Shown: in pieces, positions 62,989 to 64,000 of the stretch
How positions within the stretch are numbered: position 1 is the first letter of the stretch
Layout: each line of letters starts with the position of its first letter
From: Adiantum capillus-veneris
Lineage: Eukaryota; Streptophyta; Polypodiopsida; Polypodiales; Pteridaceae
Reading direction: 5' to 3'
NCBI GenBank assembly: GCA_014529385.2
Contig: CM043965.1
Coordinates: forward strand, 17,747,912-17,811,911
Length of the DNA stretch: 64,000 nucleotides
The notes under the pieces: generated by a model
Told to the model about the DNA's origin: nothing
The model's database searches: none
What the model saw: only the letters and a program-made list of their open reading frames with translations
Program-made: the position numbers and the translations under genes

Positions 62989-64000
62989 ATGGATGTTCCC
63001 TCTCACTATAGGAAATTCACAATAGAGGATAGGAAGGTGGTATTAACCCAACCTATTCGAGAGAGAAGGGAGAACGAATCTTATGACGGACCGGAGGATG
63101 CAAAAAAAGTTGATTTAGCAGCTCCAGGTGAGACACCTAGACCGGTGTACATAGCCACAGATTTGTCTCCAGGCGAGGAAGAGAGACTTTTGAGTCTTCT
63201 CAGAGAGTATAGGGATGTGTTTGCATGGTCTTATAAGGACTTAAAGGGAGTTGACCCATCGATATGCCAACACACAATCCCACTGAAACAAGACGCAAAG
63301 CCTAGCAGACAGAGACCATACACATATAATGATACATTTGCTAAGCGAATCAAAGAAGAGATAGATAAGCTAATGGAAGCTGAATTCATATACGAGATTG
63401 AACACACCGATTGGGTATCTCCGATTGTGGTAGTACCCAAGAAGAACGGAAAACTCCGAGTGTGTGTCAACTTAAAGAAAGTGAATGCTGCAACAATCAG
63501 GGACAATTATCCCTTGCCGATAACTGATCATGTTCTAGAGCGTGTATCAGGGAAAACAGCATACTCTTTCTTGATGGTTTTTCAGGATATAACCAGCTAG
63601 CCATAGCACTGGAAGATCAACATAAAACAGCTTTTGCAACGGAGTGGGGAATTTATGCTTATCGGGTTATGCCTTTTGGTCTAACCAATGCTCCCGCAAC
63701 CTTCCAGAGGCTGATGACGCATGCTTTCAAAGAATACTTAAGGTTGTTTCTAGAAATATACATGGATGACTTATGTGTACATTCTCTTCTGAGAGATGAG
63801 CATCTAGAACACCTAAGAAAAGTATTTGAGAAATGTAGGACATATCGCATTTGTCTCAATCCTGAGAAATGTGTGTTTATGGTCCGACAGGGCAGAATTC
63901 TGGGACATATTGTCTCACAAAACGGAATATCCACGGATTTAGAGAAGATAAAAGTTATAGTGGATATGCCTAGACCAACCAATGCGAAACAAGTACAGAG
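62989..64000 (+). CDS. Element D reverse transcriptase, cut by window edge, one frame change
   Basis: 62989-63573 encodes MDVPSHYRKFTIEDRKVV, APGETPRPVYIATDL, LLREYRDVFAWSYKDLKGV, then RT fingers WVSPIVVVPKKNGKLRVCV, KVNAATIRDNYPLP and LERVSGKTAYSFL. A one-base loss near 63574 shifts the frame; in the new frame motif A follows, then GIYAYRVMPFGLTNAPATFQ, the catalytic YMDD at 63759-63770, CLNPEKCVFMVRQGRILGHI and VDMPRPTNAKQVQ at the edge. Apart from the shift every catalytic residue is present. RNase H, integrase and any AP2 lie outside. Confidence 0.9.

Overview
The window reads as repeat-rich intergenic DNA from a land-plant nuclear genome, probably a large one. I see no convincing host gene, no structural RNA gene, no bacterial-type operon and no CRISPR array. 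Almost everything is LTR retrotransposon. The evidence is Ty3/gypsy and Ty1/copia pol domains on both strands, primer-binding sites (PBS) matching initiator tRNA-Met (TGGTATCAGAGC) or tRNA-Asp (TGGCGCCGCTGCCGGGG), a chromodomain-tailed integrase relic, and 5-bp target-site duplications (TSDs) at two insertions. I cannot name the species. The main elements look like the OTA (Athila/Tat-like) branch of Ty3/gypsy but carry unusual extra domains. Most open frames here do not begin at a genuine ATG; they are segments of decayed polyproteins, so the start positions given are mostly edges of open frame.

Layout. 1-1.5 kb: end of a minus-strand gypsy element (E1) facing the 5' LTR of a plus-strand gypsy element (E2). 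1538-11003: minus-strand element E3 with tiny 177-179 bp LTRs, inserted into the E2 LTR (TSD ATGAA). E3 itself contains a plus-strand chromovirus relic (E4) with a very long LTR that holds a 152-bp-period tandem array. 11004-15535: rest of E2 (gag, protease, RT/RNase H scraps, integrase). 15535-28121: element C, minus strand, both LTRs missing. 28122-30134 plus 43738-about 44510: copia element A, split by element B. 30135-43737: element B, 13.6 kb, minus strand, complete with both LTRs and TSD TATAT. About 44510-49010: B', a decayed minus-strand relative of B. 49-54 kb: LTR fragments and microsatellites. 54.1-55.6 kb: gag relic E6. 55611-64000: element D, plus strand, a sister of C, running off the right edge in RT.

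How the genes work together. In C, B and D the order is 5' leader, gag with an extra N-terminal region, zinc knuckles, protease, spacer, reverse transcriptase, RNase H and integrase. In C and B, where the 3' half is visible, integrase is followed by a second retropepsin-like domain with a textbook DTGA motif, a linker with WVPK motifs, and further ORFs before the 3' LTR. The first protease in all three has an off-consensus active-site motif (DKGSG, DGGAG, DNGAG). The leaders of C and D each carry four copies of a 22-30 bp palindrome, different in sequence but similarly placed. These shared oddities are the best candidates for something not yet described.
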